From NCBI RefSeq assembly GCF_001238275.1, contig NZ_LGTB01000059.1, forward strand, positions 1 to 49,126: DNA of 49,126 nt, given 5' to 3'. The notes below the pieces were generated by a model that worked only from the letters and a program-made list of their open reading frames with translations, was not told the origin of the DNA and searched no databases. Shown piece by piece: positions 1 to 9,748 of this stretch. A program made the translations under genes and the position numbers. This stretch comes from Bradyrhizobium viridifuturi (lineage in GTDB: Bacteria > Pseudomonadota > Alphaproteobacteria > Rhizobiales > Xanthobacteraceae). Within the stretch, counting starts at the first letter, position 1. Every line of letters begins with the position of its first letter.

Positions 1-3000
1 GGTGGCGGCGGCTTGGCGCCGGCGGTACCGTCTTCGTTCAGGAAGGCGGCTCGCTGACCATCAAGGGCGGCTCGCTCTCCGACGATTCCGGCTTCAACGC
101 CGTTGCCGGTGGCACCAATGGCAGCGGCCAGGCCAGCGGCTCGGGCTTCGGCTCCGGCATCTTCATCCAGGGCAACAACAATCTCAACTTCACGCCGGCC
201 AGCGGCCAGACGCTGACGGTCGGCAACGACATCGCGGACCAGAGCGGCAATGGCGGCACTGGCGCCAATGCGGGCGTCGGTGGGCTCGCGATCAGCGGCG
301 GCGGCACCGTCATCCTCGGCGGCAACAACAGCTACACTGGCAACACCACGCTCAGCGGCGCCGGCACACGGGTCTCGATCTCCGCCAACGTCAATCTCGG
401 CGCTGTCACCAATGTGCTGAAGCTCGGCGACGGCACCGGCATCAGCTTCACCGATGGCTTCACCCAAACCCGCAACATCACCGTCGCCGGCGATCCGGTG
501 TTCAATGTTGCGGCCGGCGAGACCGTCACCCAGAGCGGCGTCATCTCCGACGGCGCGACGCCGGGCGATGTCGAGGTCACCGGCGGCGGCCGGCTCATCC
601 TGTCCGCGCACAACACCTATTCGGGCGGCACCGTCATCATTGGCTCCATCCTCGAGCTGGCCGCGAACGGCGCGGCGGGCAGCGGTGCGATCGCCTTCAC
701 CGACGGCTCTACCGAGAAGCTCGTGCTCGATGCCGCGGCATTCTCCGGGACCTCGTTCGGCACGGCGATCACCGGCTTTGCCGGCGGCGATACCATCGAC
801 TTCGGCAACATCGCCTATGACGCAACGGCGACGCTGTCCTATGCGAATGGCGTGTTGCTGGTGAAGAGCAGCGGCGGCACGACGCTCGCATCGCTGACCC
901 TGAGCTTCGGATCAGGCGCCTCGCTCGGCTCGCTGATGCTGGCGTCCGACGGCTCGGCCTCGCCGCATCTCGAGCTCAGGTCGCAGGCGAGCATCGCCTC
1001 GGTCACGGCCGACACCACCGGCCACCTCACGACGCTGAACGCCGGCAAGGTCGTCACGATATCAGTCGATTTCAGCAACGTCGTGAGCGTGACCGGTGCA
1101 CCGCAGCTGCTGCTCAACGACGGCAAGGCCGCGATCTATGTCAGCGGCAGCGGCTCGCATACGCTGGTGTTCAGTTACACCGTGCAGGACGGCGACAGCA
1201 CGTCCGACCTGCAAGTGCAGAGCCTTGCGCTCAATGGCGGCACGATCAAGGATCCCGGCGGCCAGGACGCCGACGTGACCCATGCGGCGACCGATCTGCA
1301 TCTGGTGATCGATGCGATCGCGCCGACCGTGTCGGTGACCGCAACCCCGGCCTCGCTGCTGGCCGGGCAAACCTCCACCGTCACCTTCACCTTCTCCGAG
1401 GCAGTCACCGGCTTCGCGCTTGCTGATACGACCGTGAGCGGCGGTGTGCTGAGCAACCTTGTCCATGTCGGCGTCAACGCCGCGCACCAGGACATCTACA
1501 CCGCGACGTTCACGCCTGACGTGACCAACTCCGAGGCGGGCTCAGTACAGGTCAACGCATCCAGTTATACCGACGTTGCCGGCAATGCTGGCGCGGGGAG
1601 CAGCGCAATCACCTTCACTGGCGACACCAAGGCACCGACGGTGTCGGTCTCGGCCGATCACACCGCGCTGACCGCCGGCGATAGCGCGCTCGTCACCTTC
1701 ACCTTCTCGGAGGCCGTCACCGGCTTTGGGCTCGGCGATGTCACGGTCCACGGCGGGACGCTGGGCAACCTGACCCATGTCGGCGTCGATGGCTCCGGCC
1801 GTGACGTCTACACGGCAACCTTCACGCCCGATGTGACCAACACTGAAGCGGGCTCGGTGCAGGTCAACACGTCGAGCTATACCGACGTCGCGGGCAATTC
1901 CGGCTCGTCAAGCAACACGATCAACTTCACCGGCGACACCAGGGCGCCGACGGTGACGGTTTCGGCTGACCACGGCACGCTGCTCGCCGGTCAGACCGCG
2001 GTGGTGACCTTCACCTTCTCCGAGGCCGTCGCCGGCTTCGCCCTCGACGGCGTCGACGTCAGTGGCGGCACCCTGGGCAGCCTCGTCCATGTCGGCGTCG
2101 ATGGCTCCGGCCAGGATATCTACACCGCGACCTTCACCCCCGACGTGACCAACACCGAGGCCGGCTCGGTCCAGGTCAACGCATCCGGCTACAGCGATAC
2201 GGCCGGCAATGCCGGCGCGGTCAGCAACACGATCAACTTCACCGGCGACACCCGGGCGCGACGGTGTCGGTCACGCTCAACCCGGACACGGTGTTGGCCG
2301 GCGACGTCTCAGTCGCGACCTTCACCTTCTCGGAGGCCGTTTCGGGCTTCAGCCTTGCCGGCACCACCGTCCATGGCGGCGTCTTGAGCAATCTCGTGCA
2401 TGTCGGGCTCAACGGCTCCGGCCACGACGTCTACACCGCGACCTTCCAGCCCGATGTCAGTGACACCGAGACTGGCTCGGTGAAGGTCAATGCGTCGAGC
2501 TTCACGGACGTGTCCGGAAATGCCGGCGCTGCGAGCAATATCGCCACGATCGGCGGCGATACGCTGGCGCCGACGGTGTCGATCGCGGCGGATCGCTCTG
2601 CACTGCTGGCGGGGCAGACTGCGCTGGTCACGTTCACCTTCTCCGAACAGATTGCGAGCTTCGCGCTCGGCGACGTCACCGTGCATGGCGGCGCGCTGGG
2701 CAATCTGGTCCATGTCGGCGTCAACGCATCGGGCCAGGACGTCTACACCGCAACCTTCACGCCGGACGAGAGCAATGCCGAGGCAGGCTCGGTGCAGGTC
2801 ACGGCGTGGAGCTACACCGACGTCGCCGGTAACGCCGGTGCGGCAAGCAACAGCATCAGTTTCACCGGCGATACCAAGGCTCCGACGGTGTCGGTCGCGG
2901 CGAGCCCGAGCACGCTGCTTTCGGGCCAGAGTTCGGTCGTCACCTTCACCTTCTCCGAGCACGTCGCAGGCTTCACGCTCGGCGATACCGTCGTCGCCGG

Positions 3001-4294
3001 TGGCGTGCTGAGCAATCTGGTCCATGTCGGGCTCAACGGCGCGGGCCAGGACGTCTACACCGCGGCCTTCGCGCCCGACATCAACGATGTGCTGGCGGGC
3101 TCGATCCGGGTCACGGCCTCGAGCTACACCGACGACGCCGGCAATGCCGGCGCGGCAGGCAACACCGCCATGATCGGCGGCGACACGCGCTCGCCGACGG
3201 TCTCCGTGATCGCCGATCATACGGTTCTGCACGCGGGCGACACGGCGCTGATGACGTTCACCTTCTCCGAGGAGGTCGCGGGCTTCGGGCTCGGCGACAT
3301 TGCCGTCCATGGCGGCTTGCTCGGCAGTCTCGTCCATGTCGGCGTCAACGGCGCCGGCCATGATATCTACACCGCGGTGTTCACGGCCGACGTCACCGAC
3401 CATCTCTCCGCCAACCTGTCCGCGACCGCGTCCGGCTACACCGACATCGCCGGCAATGCGGGTGCTGCGAGCAACACGGTCAATTTCACCGGCGACACCA
3501 AGCCGCCGTCGGCGCCGCTGCTGGCGCTGCACCAGGACACCGGCTTCTCGGGTGCCGACCACATCACCAGCAATGCGCTGATCGACTACACCAGGTCGGA
3601 TCCGGCCGATACGTTGCGCTTCAAGGCCGACGGCGCATCGAGTTTCTCGACGTTGGCGCCGGTGTTCACCACGGACGGCGTGCACACCGTGACGGTGCAG
3701 GAGGTCGATGCCGCCGGCAATGTCAGCGCGTCGTCGAGCCTGACCTTTACCCTCGATACCACTGCGCCCCATCTCACCGGCATCACGGCGACGCCTTCCG
3801 GCGGCGTCGCCGCGACCGGCTCGCTGGTGCAACTGACCGTCGGCTTCAACGAGGCGGTTCGCGTCAGTGGCGGCACACCGGTCCTGACGCTCAACGATGG
3901 CGGCAAGGCAATTTACGATGCGGCCGCGACGGCGCTGCTCGGCGATCCCTCGAAGCTGGTGTTCGATCACATCGTGTCGTCGACCGACCGCGCAGGCTCG
4001 CTGGCCGTGACCGGCTTCGTCGCGAATGGCGCTGGTGTCGCCGACCTGGCCGGCAATGCGGCGTCGCTGTCGGCCGTCTCCGCCGCCTTCGATGCGCTGC
4101 ACATCAACGAGACCGTCGTGCCGGCCTACACGATCGGGCCGATCACCCGGCCGGAGCTGCATCTGGATCTGGGCGGTCACGTCATCATGGATACCGTGGC
4201 GTCGGCGTTCGCCGGACAATATGGCCTGCAGTATTTGTTCCTCGGCCTGCCGGCGGGAACGCCCTATCAGACCGTTTCCGACTTTCATCTCTGA
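1..4294 (+). CDS. Large Ig-like repeat surface protein with autotransporter-type beta-strand repeats (5' partial, one frameshift)
   Basis: Open from the left edge in the frame of base 3; the true start lies outside. The first part is Gly/Ala/Ser/Asn-rich with beta-helix character and two stretches like the autotransporter-associated beta-strand repeat (near 300-360 and 585-700). Seven tandem Ig-like domains follow, starting at 1320, 1632, 1944, 2256, 2567, 2879 and 3191, each with APTVSV, FTFSEAV.GF, HVGV, TATFTPD and YTDVAGNAGA; they resemble the Big_12 type of bacterial Ig-like domain. Two more diverged Ig-like domains run from 3503 to the end. The spacing is 312 bp except for one 311-bp interval (2256 to 2567), which locates a one-base loss at 2259 (CC to C). 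Without it the frame is open to the TGA at 4294. No C-terminal beta-barrel is seen, so the export route is unclear. Likely a cell-surface or secreted adhesin; the ligand is unknown. Confidence 0.8.
1320..3502 (+). repeat. Seven tandem 312-bp coding repeats (Ig-like domains)
   Basis: Seven direct repeats inside the large surface-protein gene. Unit starts are 1320, 1632, 1944, 2256, 2567, 2879 and 3191, and the next domain begins at 3503. Each unit codes for 104 residues. The shared DNA includes accttcacc ttctc and catgtcgg boxes. The single 311-bp interval marks the missing base at 2259. The equal lengths suggest growth by unequal crossover. Confidence 0.9.
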
Positions 4295-4459
4295 TCGCAT
4301 CGCGGTTGCGGGCGATCGGCTGGCGCGTCGCGTCATTCCGCTCAACGGAAAACAGATTGCTGCCACTGCAGCTTGCTGCAGTGCAGGCCATGCGGCATGA
4401 TCCGGCCCTCGAAACGGACCTGATGGAAGCAGGTCCGCATCTCAAGGGGGAGGATCTGA

Positions 4460-5664
4460 ATGAGACGGGTTTTGGCCGGCGTGTTGGCCTGTGTGTTTGC
4501 GATCTCGGCGAATGCGTCGCTGGCGCAGGACAAGCCTCCGCTGAAGCTCGGCGGCATCCTCGACATGTCGAGCCTCTATGCCGACATCACCGGTACGGGC
4601 AGCGAAACCGCGGCAAAGATGGCGGCGGAGGATTTCGGCGGCACGGTGCTCGGCCGCAAGATCGAGATCGTGGTCGGCGACCATCTCAACAAGGCCGACC
4701 TTGCCGCCAACATCGCCCGCGACATGATCGACAATCAGGGCGTCGAGATGATCTTCGATGTCGCGGCCTCCGCGACCGCGCTTGCCGCCGGCGAGATCGC
4801 CAAGGCGCGCGGCAAGATCATCATGTTCAACGGCCCGGGTTCGATCCGCCTCTCCAACGAGCCTGCGGCCCCTATACCGTGCACTATGTGTTCGACACCT
4901 TCGCGCAGGCCAATGTGACCGGCCTTGCCGCGGTGAAATCCGGTCTCGACACCTGGTTCTTCCTGACCGCGGACTATGCGTTCGGTCAGGACCTGGAGAA
5001 GGACACCAGCAATGTCGTGGTGAAGTCTGGCGGCAAGGTGCTCGGCAGCGTGCGGCATCCGATCAACACCTCGGACTTCTCCTCCTTCCTGCTGCAGGCG
5101 CAGGCCTCGAAGGCCAAGGTGATCGGGCTCGCCAATGCCGGCGGCGACACCATCAACGCGATCAAGCAGGGCGCCGAGTTCGGCATCACCAAGGGCGGCC
5201 AGAAGATTTCGCCGCTGCTCGCTTTCGTGACCGACATCGACAGCGTCGGGCTCGAGACCGCACAGGGGCTTCTGCTCGCTGAGGCGTTCTACTGGGACCT
5301 CAATGACGACACCCGCGCGTTCTCAAAACGCTTCATGGAACGCACCAAGCGGGTGCCGACCTCGGCGCAGGCCGGCGTCTACTCCTCCGTGATGCATTAT
5401 CTGCAGGCGGTGAAGACCGCGGGCACCACGGATGCCGCCGCGGTCATGAAGGTGATGAAGGAGACCCCGATCAACGACATGTTCGCCAAGAACGGCCGGA
5501 TTCGCGAGGACGGCCGCATGGTGCACGACATGTATCTGTTCGAGGTCAAGAAGCCTTCGGAGTCGAAGGGACGCTGGGACGACTACAAGCTGCTCGCGAC
5601 CGTGCCGGGCGATCAGGCGTTCCAACCGCTCTCGGAGTCGCGCTGCCCGCTGGTGAAGAAGTGA
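4460..5664 (+). CDS. ABC transporter substrate-binding protein, branched-chain amino acid (LivJ-like) family, one frameshift
   Basis: The start is the ATG at 4460 behind gggggagga. A signal peptide covers about residues 1-22 (MRRVLAGVLACVFAISANA, cut near SLAQ). The mature part has the periplasmic binding protein fold type I seen in LivJ/LivK-like proteins (KLGGILDMSS, GSETAAKMAAEDFGG, SDFSSFLLQAQASKAKVIGLANAG). The frame breaks at 4861, where GG has become G: adding one G gives SNEACGPYTVHYVFDTFA, the expected family motif, and the frame then runs to 5664 (401 residues). No permease or ATPase lies next to it, so it must use a transporter encoded elsewhere. The genes downstream (enoyl-CoA hydratase, acyl-CoA synthetase) suggest it binds an organic acid or aromatic compound rather than an amino acid; this is inference. 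Confidence 0.88.
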
Positions 5665-5684
5665 CGGACTGGCGAAGTCATGCA

Positions 5685-5767
5685 GTCATCCCGGGGCGAT
5701 GCGTCAGCGCCGAACCCGGGATCTCGAGGTTCCGGGTCTGGTGCTCGCGCACCATCCCGGAACGACG
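5685..5767. repeat. Intergenic palindromic repeat (gtcatcccggg type)
   Basis: Lies between the binding-protein stop and the next start codon. It begins gtcatcccgggg and ends atcccggaacgac, with inner inverted pieces around aacccgggatctcgaggttccggg. It can fold as a long imperfect hairpin. No ORF is needed to explain it. Confidence 0.6.
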
Positions 5768-5802
5768 GAGCAACAACCAATAACAACGAAAGGCAAAACG
5801 CC

Positions 5803-6597
5803 ATGAGCGACAATCAGATGGTTCTTCAATCCCTCGACAAGGGCCTGCTCACCATCACCATGAATCGCCCGGATCGGCGCAATGCGCTCAATCCCGACAT
5901 GACGCGCGGCCTTGTCGAGGCGGCGCGGCGGGCGCAGGACGATACCGAGGTGCGCGCGGTGCTGATCCGGGGCGCCGGCGGCACGTTCTGCGTCGGCGGC
6001 GACGTCAAGTCGATGGCCGAAGGCCGCGCGCCGCTGCCGTTCGAGGCCAAGATGGCGAACCTGCGCCGCGGCATGGAGGTCTCGCGCATTCTGCACACGA
6101 TGCCGAAGCCCGTGGTGGCACAGCTTGATGGCGCAGCGGCCGGCGCCGGGCTCTCGATCGCGCTGTCCTGTGACCTCCGCGTCGCCAGCGCCTCCTGCAA
6201 GATCACGACCGCCTTCGCCAAGGTCGGCTTCTCCGGCGACTACGGCGGAACGTATTTTCTGACCAAGATGCTCGGCAGCGCCAAGGCCCGCGAGCTCTAT
6301 ATGATGTCGCCGGTGCTGTCGGCGCAGGAAGCCTATAACCTCGGCATGGTCTCCAAGGTGGTGCCCGATGCCGACGTCGAGGCCGAGACGCTGGAGCTTG
6401 CACGTTCGCTAGCGCAGGGGCCGTCGGTGGCGCTCGGCTACATCAAGCGCAACATCAACAATGCCGAGACCATGACGCTGGAGGCCTGCTTCGACGGCGA
6501 GGCGATCCACCACACCCGCGCCGGCGAGACCATCGACCACAAGGAAGCGGCCAAGGCCTTCGTCGAGAAGCGCAAGCCCACCTTCCAGGGTCAGTAA
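5803..6597 (+). CDS. Enoyl-CoA hydratase/isomerase family protein
   Basis: A 264-residue crotonase-fold protein. The ATG at 5803 is chosen because gaaagg precedes it and the homology (LQSLDKGLLTITMNRPDRRNALN) begins at once; the open frame extends further upstream through a palindromic repeat. The oxyanion-hole pieces are GTFCVGGDVKSM and DGAAAGAGLSIALSCDLR. The two catalytic glutamates of classical hydratases are absent: the first position lies in GAGLSIA, and the second region reads GFSGDYGGTYFL with Asp. That pattern is nearer the isomerase branch (for example PaaG) than true hydratases. Three bases separate it from the VOC gene, so the two are probably cotranscribed. It probably acts on an acyl-CoA intermediate in the cytoplasm; the substrate is unknown. 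Confidence 0.88.
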   Translation: MSDNQMVLQSLDKGLLTITMNRPDRRNALNPDMTRGLVEAARRAQDDTEVRAVLIRGAGGTFCVGGDVKSMAEGRAPLPFEAKMANLRRGMEVSRILHTMPKPVVAQLDGAAAGAGLSIALSCDLRVASASCKITTAFAKVGFSGDYGGTYFLTKMLGSAKARELYMMSPVLSAQEAYNLGMVSKVVPDADVEAETLELARSLAQGPSVALGYIKRNINNAETMTLEACFDGEAIHHTRAGETIDHKEAAKAFVEKRKPTFQGQ

Positions 6598-6600
6598 GCC

Positions 6601-7368
6601 GTGACCAATCACATGGCCGAATACATGCGGCTGCGGCAGATCTGCCTGGTGGCGCCGCAGCTGAAGCCCGTGATCGCTGATATCTCCGCGATCATGGGCC
6701 TCGACGTCTGCTACCGCGACGGTAATGTCGCCAAATACGGCCTGGAGAACGCGCTGCTGCCGGTCGATACCATCCTGCTGGAAGTGGTCGCGCCGTTCCA
6801 GCCGGGACCGGGCACCGCGGCCGGTCGCTTCATCGAGAAGACCGGCGGTCGCGGCGGCTACATGGCGATCTTCTGCTGCGAGGATCCCGACGCGCGCGGC
6901 GCGAAAGCCAATGCGATGGGCGTGCGGACCGCGAACGTGATCACGCACGCGCCGTATCACGGCGTGCAGCTGCATCCGCGCGACTGCCGCGCGGCCTTCA
7001 TCGAGTTCAACCACACCGATGGCAGCGACGACATCCTGGGGCCGTATCCGCCGGCCGGCCCGGACTGGCAGAAGTCGATCCGCAAGGACACGACTTTGGC
7101 GCTGACCGAGGTCGAGATGCAGAGTCCCGATCCCGAGGCGTTGGCGGCGCATTGGGGAAAGATCGTCGGCATTGCCGCCGACGGTACCGTGGTGAAGCTG
7201 CCGAACAGCGCTTTCCGCTTCGTCAAGGGCAGTAGCGAGATCATGAGCGGCTTGACGTTCAAGGTCGCCGACAAGGCCAAGGTGCTGGAGGCCGCGAAGG
7301 CGAGGGGCTGCGCGGTTGATGGCGATCAGTTCCAGCTTTGCGGCGTGACGTTCAAGCTGGCGGCGTAA
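6601..7368 (+). CDS. VOC family protein (glyoxalase-like)
   Basis: A 255-residue protein with a GTG start at 6601, three bases after the preceding stop; an ATG at 6613 (MAEYMRLRQICLV) is an alternative start. The sequence suggests two vicinal-oxygen-chelate modules. The first begins RLRQICLVAPQLKPVIADISAIMGL and continues with a HAPYHGVQLHPRDCRAAFIEFNHTDG segment supplying His and Glu typical of metal ligation. The second is around ALTEVEMQSPDPEALAAHWGKIVG. It is likely a lyase, isomerase or dioxygenase-type enzyme working with the neighbouring CoA enzymes. The exact reaction cannot be read from the sequence. Confidence 0.8.
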   Translation: MTNHMAEYMRLRQICLVAPQLKPVIADISAIMGLDVCYRDGNVAKYGLENALLPVDTILLEVVAPFQPGPGTAAGRFIEKTGGRGGYMAIFCCEDPDARGAKANAMGVRTANVITHAPYHGVQLHPRDCRAAFIEFNHTDGSDDILGPYPPAGPDWQKSIRKDTTLALTEVEMQSPDPEALAAHWGKIVGIAADGTVVKLPNSAFRFVKGSSEIMSGLTFKVADKAKVLEAAKARGCAVDGDQFQLCGVTFKLAA

Positions 7369-7372
7369 CTAT

Positions 7373-7459
7373 CGTCATTGCGAGCAGTGAAGCGACGAAG
7401 CAATCCATCCCGCGCGCCCAAGCGGCGAGGTGGATTGCTTCGCTTCGCTCGCAATGACG
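7373..7459. repeat. Palindromic repeat, 'cgtcattgcgagc' family, copy 1
   Basis: Inverted arms cgtcattgcgagc (7373-7385) and gctcgcaatgacg (7447-7459). An inner pair, gaagcaatcca (7397-7407) and tggattgcttc (7431-7441), is also perfectly complementary. A second copy is at 36908-36992. It sits just after the VOC stop and could act as a transcript-end hairpin. Confidence 0.85.
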
Positions 7460-7529
7460 AGGAGACGGGTTGAGCCGACCGCTGTCATCCAATATCGTCG
7501 AGCGCAATAACAACAATGAGGCGCCCCCC

Positions 7530-9638
7530 ATGCCGCATCCGCTCGATACCTTCTTTGCCCCAAAGAGCATCGCGCTGATCGGCGCCTCGCGCGACCACGA
7601 GAAGATTCCCGGGCGGCTGCTCGCGATGCTGCGCAAGAACGATTTTCCGGGCGCGCTCTACCCGATCAATCCGAACTATGACGAGATCGACGGCTTGAAA
7701 TGCTCCAAGTCGATCTCCGAGATCGGCGCGCCGATCGATCTTGCCGTCATCGTCATTCCCGCCCGCGCGGTGCTGCCGGCGCTGGAGCAATGCGCCGCGG
7801 CCGGCGTCAAGAATGCGGTCATCATCTCCTCAGGCTTTGCCGAGGAAGGCGGCGACAGCGCAGCGATGCAGGATGCGATCGTGGCGCTGGCGAAGCGAAC
7901 GGGCATGCGGATCAGTGGCCCGAACGCGGAAGGCTTCTACAGCCAGGTGCAGAAGGTCGCCGCGACCTTCAGCCCGACCGTCGACGTCAAGCCGGATGCG
8001 CCCGTTCTGATCGCGAGCCGGCGGCGGATCGGCATCGTCGCGCAGAGCGGCGGCATCGGCTTTGCGATCTATCATCGCGCCAAGGCGCTCGGCGTTGCGC
8101 TGAGCTATGTCGTCAGCGCCGGCAATGAGAGCGATCTCGGCGCCGGCGAATTCCTCGACTACATGGTGCAGGATGCCTCGACCGACGTGATCCTGCTGTT
8201 CATCGAGGGCATTCGCGACGTCGACAAGTTCCTCACCGCGGCGAAGCGCGCGGCAGAGCTCAGGAAACCGGTCATCGTCACCAAGGTCGGCCGCTCCGGC
8301 GCCGGAGAGCGAGCGGCGGCGTCGCACACCGCGAGCATGGCCGGCTGGTCGGCGGCTTATGACGCGGTGTTCGCGAAATACGGTTTCATCGTCTCCAATG
8401 ATCTCGACGAGGCGGTCACGATAGCTGCCGTTCTCGCAACCAATCCGCTGCCGAAGGGTGATCGCGTCGCGGTGCTGACGGTGTCGGGCGGCGCCGGCAT
8501 CTGGGGCGCCGACACGGTGTCGATGCAGGGCCTGCGCGTGCCGGAGCTTTCGGCCACAATCCAGAGCCAGATCAAGCAATGGATGCCGTCCTATGGCGCG
8601 GCGGGCAATCCGGTCGACGTGACCGCGCAGGGCGTCTCCTCCGGCGGCCTGCAGAAGAGCATCGAGCTGTTCGACGCGTCAGATGAAGTAGACGCGACGC
8701 TGGTCGTGCTGTCGCTGTCGAGCGAGACGCGGATGCCGTTCAAGGAGGCCGAGCTGAAGCCGATGATCTCGGCGCAGCGCAAGCCGGTGGTGTTCTATTC
8801 CTACACGTTGCCGTCGCACTTCGCACGGCAGGAGCTGGCGAAGTCTGGCGTGGTGGTGCTGTCGGGGCTCACCCATGTCGGCGTCGCGATGCGGCGGCTG
8901 GCGGACTATGCGGGCTTCAAGTCAGCGCCGGAGATCGCGGCAACGTCACCGGCGCACGATCTCTCGGCGCAGCTGAAGGCGAAGACGCTCTCCGAATATG
9001 ACAGCAAGTCGCTGCTGCGCGCCGCCAGCATCGCGTTGCCGGAAGAAGTGCTGGTGACCGATCGCGACGGGCTCGATGCGGCGATCGAGCGCGCCGGATT
9101 TCCACTTGTCATGAAAATCCAGTCGCCTGACATCGCGCATAAGAGCGAGGTCGGCGGCGTCCGCGTCAACATATCAGCCAAGGGCGCGGCGTTCACCGCC
9201 TATCGCGACATGCTGGAGACGGTGCAGAAGGCGCGGCCGGACGCCGCGATCCAGGGCGTGCTGGTCGGGCCGATGGCGAAGAAGGGCGTCGAGATCATCG
9301 TCGGCACCATGACGGATGCGACGTTCGGACCGATGGTGATGGTGGGGCTCGGCGGCATCACGACCGAACTGTTCAAGGACGTGATCTACCGTCCGGCGCC
9401 GGTCAGCGCGGCGGAAGCAACCACGATGCTGGAGACGCTGAAGGCCGCGCCGCTGCTGCATGGCTTCCGCGGCGCGCCAAAGGCGGATGTCGCAACGCTC
9501 GCGCGGTTGATTTCGCAGATATCAGTGCTGGCCGCGCAGCACCGAAGCGAGATCGCCGAGATCGAGGTCAATCCGGTGCTGGTGCATCCCGAGGGGCAGG
9601 GCGTGACGATCGTCGACGCGCTGGTGGTGCCGAAATAG
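7530..9638 (+). CDS. Acetate--CoA ligase family protein (ADP-forming acyl-CoA synthetase)
   Basis: A 702-residue fused-subunit NDP-forming acyl-CoA synthetase, which makes acyl-CoA from acid, CoA and ATP and releases ADP and phosphate. The ATG at 7530 is chosen because FFAPKSIALIGASRD, the usual N-terminus, follows directly. The order is a CoA-binding domain (about 1-135), a succinyl-CoA-ligase-like domain (about 150-300) and a C-terminal ATP-grasp domain (about 480-700). The phospho-transfer histidine is His266 in SHTASMAG. The ATP-grasp part has GFPLVMKIQSPDIAHKSEVGGV and EIEVNPVLV. It probably activates the acid substrate for the neighbouring hydratases and dehydrogenases. The last 38 bases (9601-9638) recur at 11395-11432. 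Confidence 0.92.
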   Translation: MPHPLDTFFAPKSIALIGASRDHEKIPGRLLAMLRKNDFPGALYPINPNYDEIDGLKCSKSISEIGAPIDLAVIVIPARAVLPALEQCAAAGVKNAVIISSGFAEEGGDSAAMQDAIVALAKRTGMRISGPNAEGFYSQVQKVAATFSPTVDVKPDAPVLIASRRRIGIVAQSGGIGFAIYHRAKALGVALSYVVSAGNESDLGAGEFLDYMVQDASTDVILLFIEGIRDVDKFLTAAKRAAELRKPVIVTKVGRSGAGERAAASHTASMAGWSAAYDAVFAKYGFIVSNDLDEAVTIAAVLATNPLPKGDRVAVLTVSGGAGIWGADTVSMQGLRVPELSATIQSQIKQWMPSYGAAGNPVDVTAQGVSSGGLQKSIELFDASDEVDATLVVLSLSSETRMPFKEAELKPMISAQRKPVVFYSYTLPSHFARQELAKSGVVVLSGLTHVGVAMRRLADYAGFKSAPEIAATSPAHDLSAQLKAKTLSEYDSKSLLRAASIALPEEVLVTDRDGLDAAIERAGFPLVMKIQSPDIAHKSEVGGVRVNISAKGAAFTAYRDMLETVQKARPDAAIQGVLVGPMAKKGVEIIVGTMTDATFGPMVMVGLGGITTELFKDVIYRPAPVSAAEATTMLETLKAAPLLHGFRGAPKADVATLARLISQISVLAAQHRSEIAEIEVNPVLVHPEGQGVTIVDALVVPK
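9601..9638 (+). repeat. 38-bp direct repeat, copy 1 (3' end of the acyl-CoA synthetase gene)
   Basis: Runs from gcgtgacgatcgtcga to the TAG stop. It matches 11395-11432 with two differences in 38 bases. Together the copies bracket the haem peroxidase gene. Confidence 0.85.
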
Positions 9639-9748
9639 CGAGAGACGACGCTGCCGAACAGAGTCTTGGGCAGCACGAAACATCGATGCCGCCGCGCAGC
9701 GTGCGCGGCGGCTGGAGGATTGCGAACAGGCTTGCCCGGAAATCGGAG

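Noticed and set aside
2..820. Open frame rich in Arg and Gln at the left edge
   Set aside because: It is a shadow of the surface-protein frame, which has beta-helix repeat character; high-GC DNA gives long Arg-rich shadow frames.
1320..3502. CRISPR or tandem satellite
   Set aside because: The repeats are 312 bp, in frame, coding, without spacers.
2309..4366. 685-codon minus-strand open frame opposite the surface protein
   Set aside because: Composition is Arg/Asp/Gln-rich with no domain, and the plus-strand frame has clear Ig-like repeats; an antisense artefact of high GC and repeats.
4306..4460. Longer start for the binding protein's second-half frame
   Set aside because: The early part of that frame is an Arg-rich shadow of the true signal peptide frame at 4460.
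2259..4861. Programmed -1/+1 frameshifting in the broken genes
   Set aside because: No slippery heptamer or downstream pseudoknot is apparent, the genes are unrelated, and all losses are in ordinary runs.
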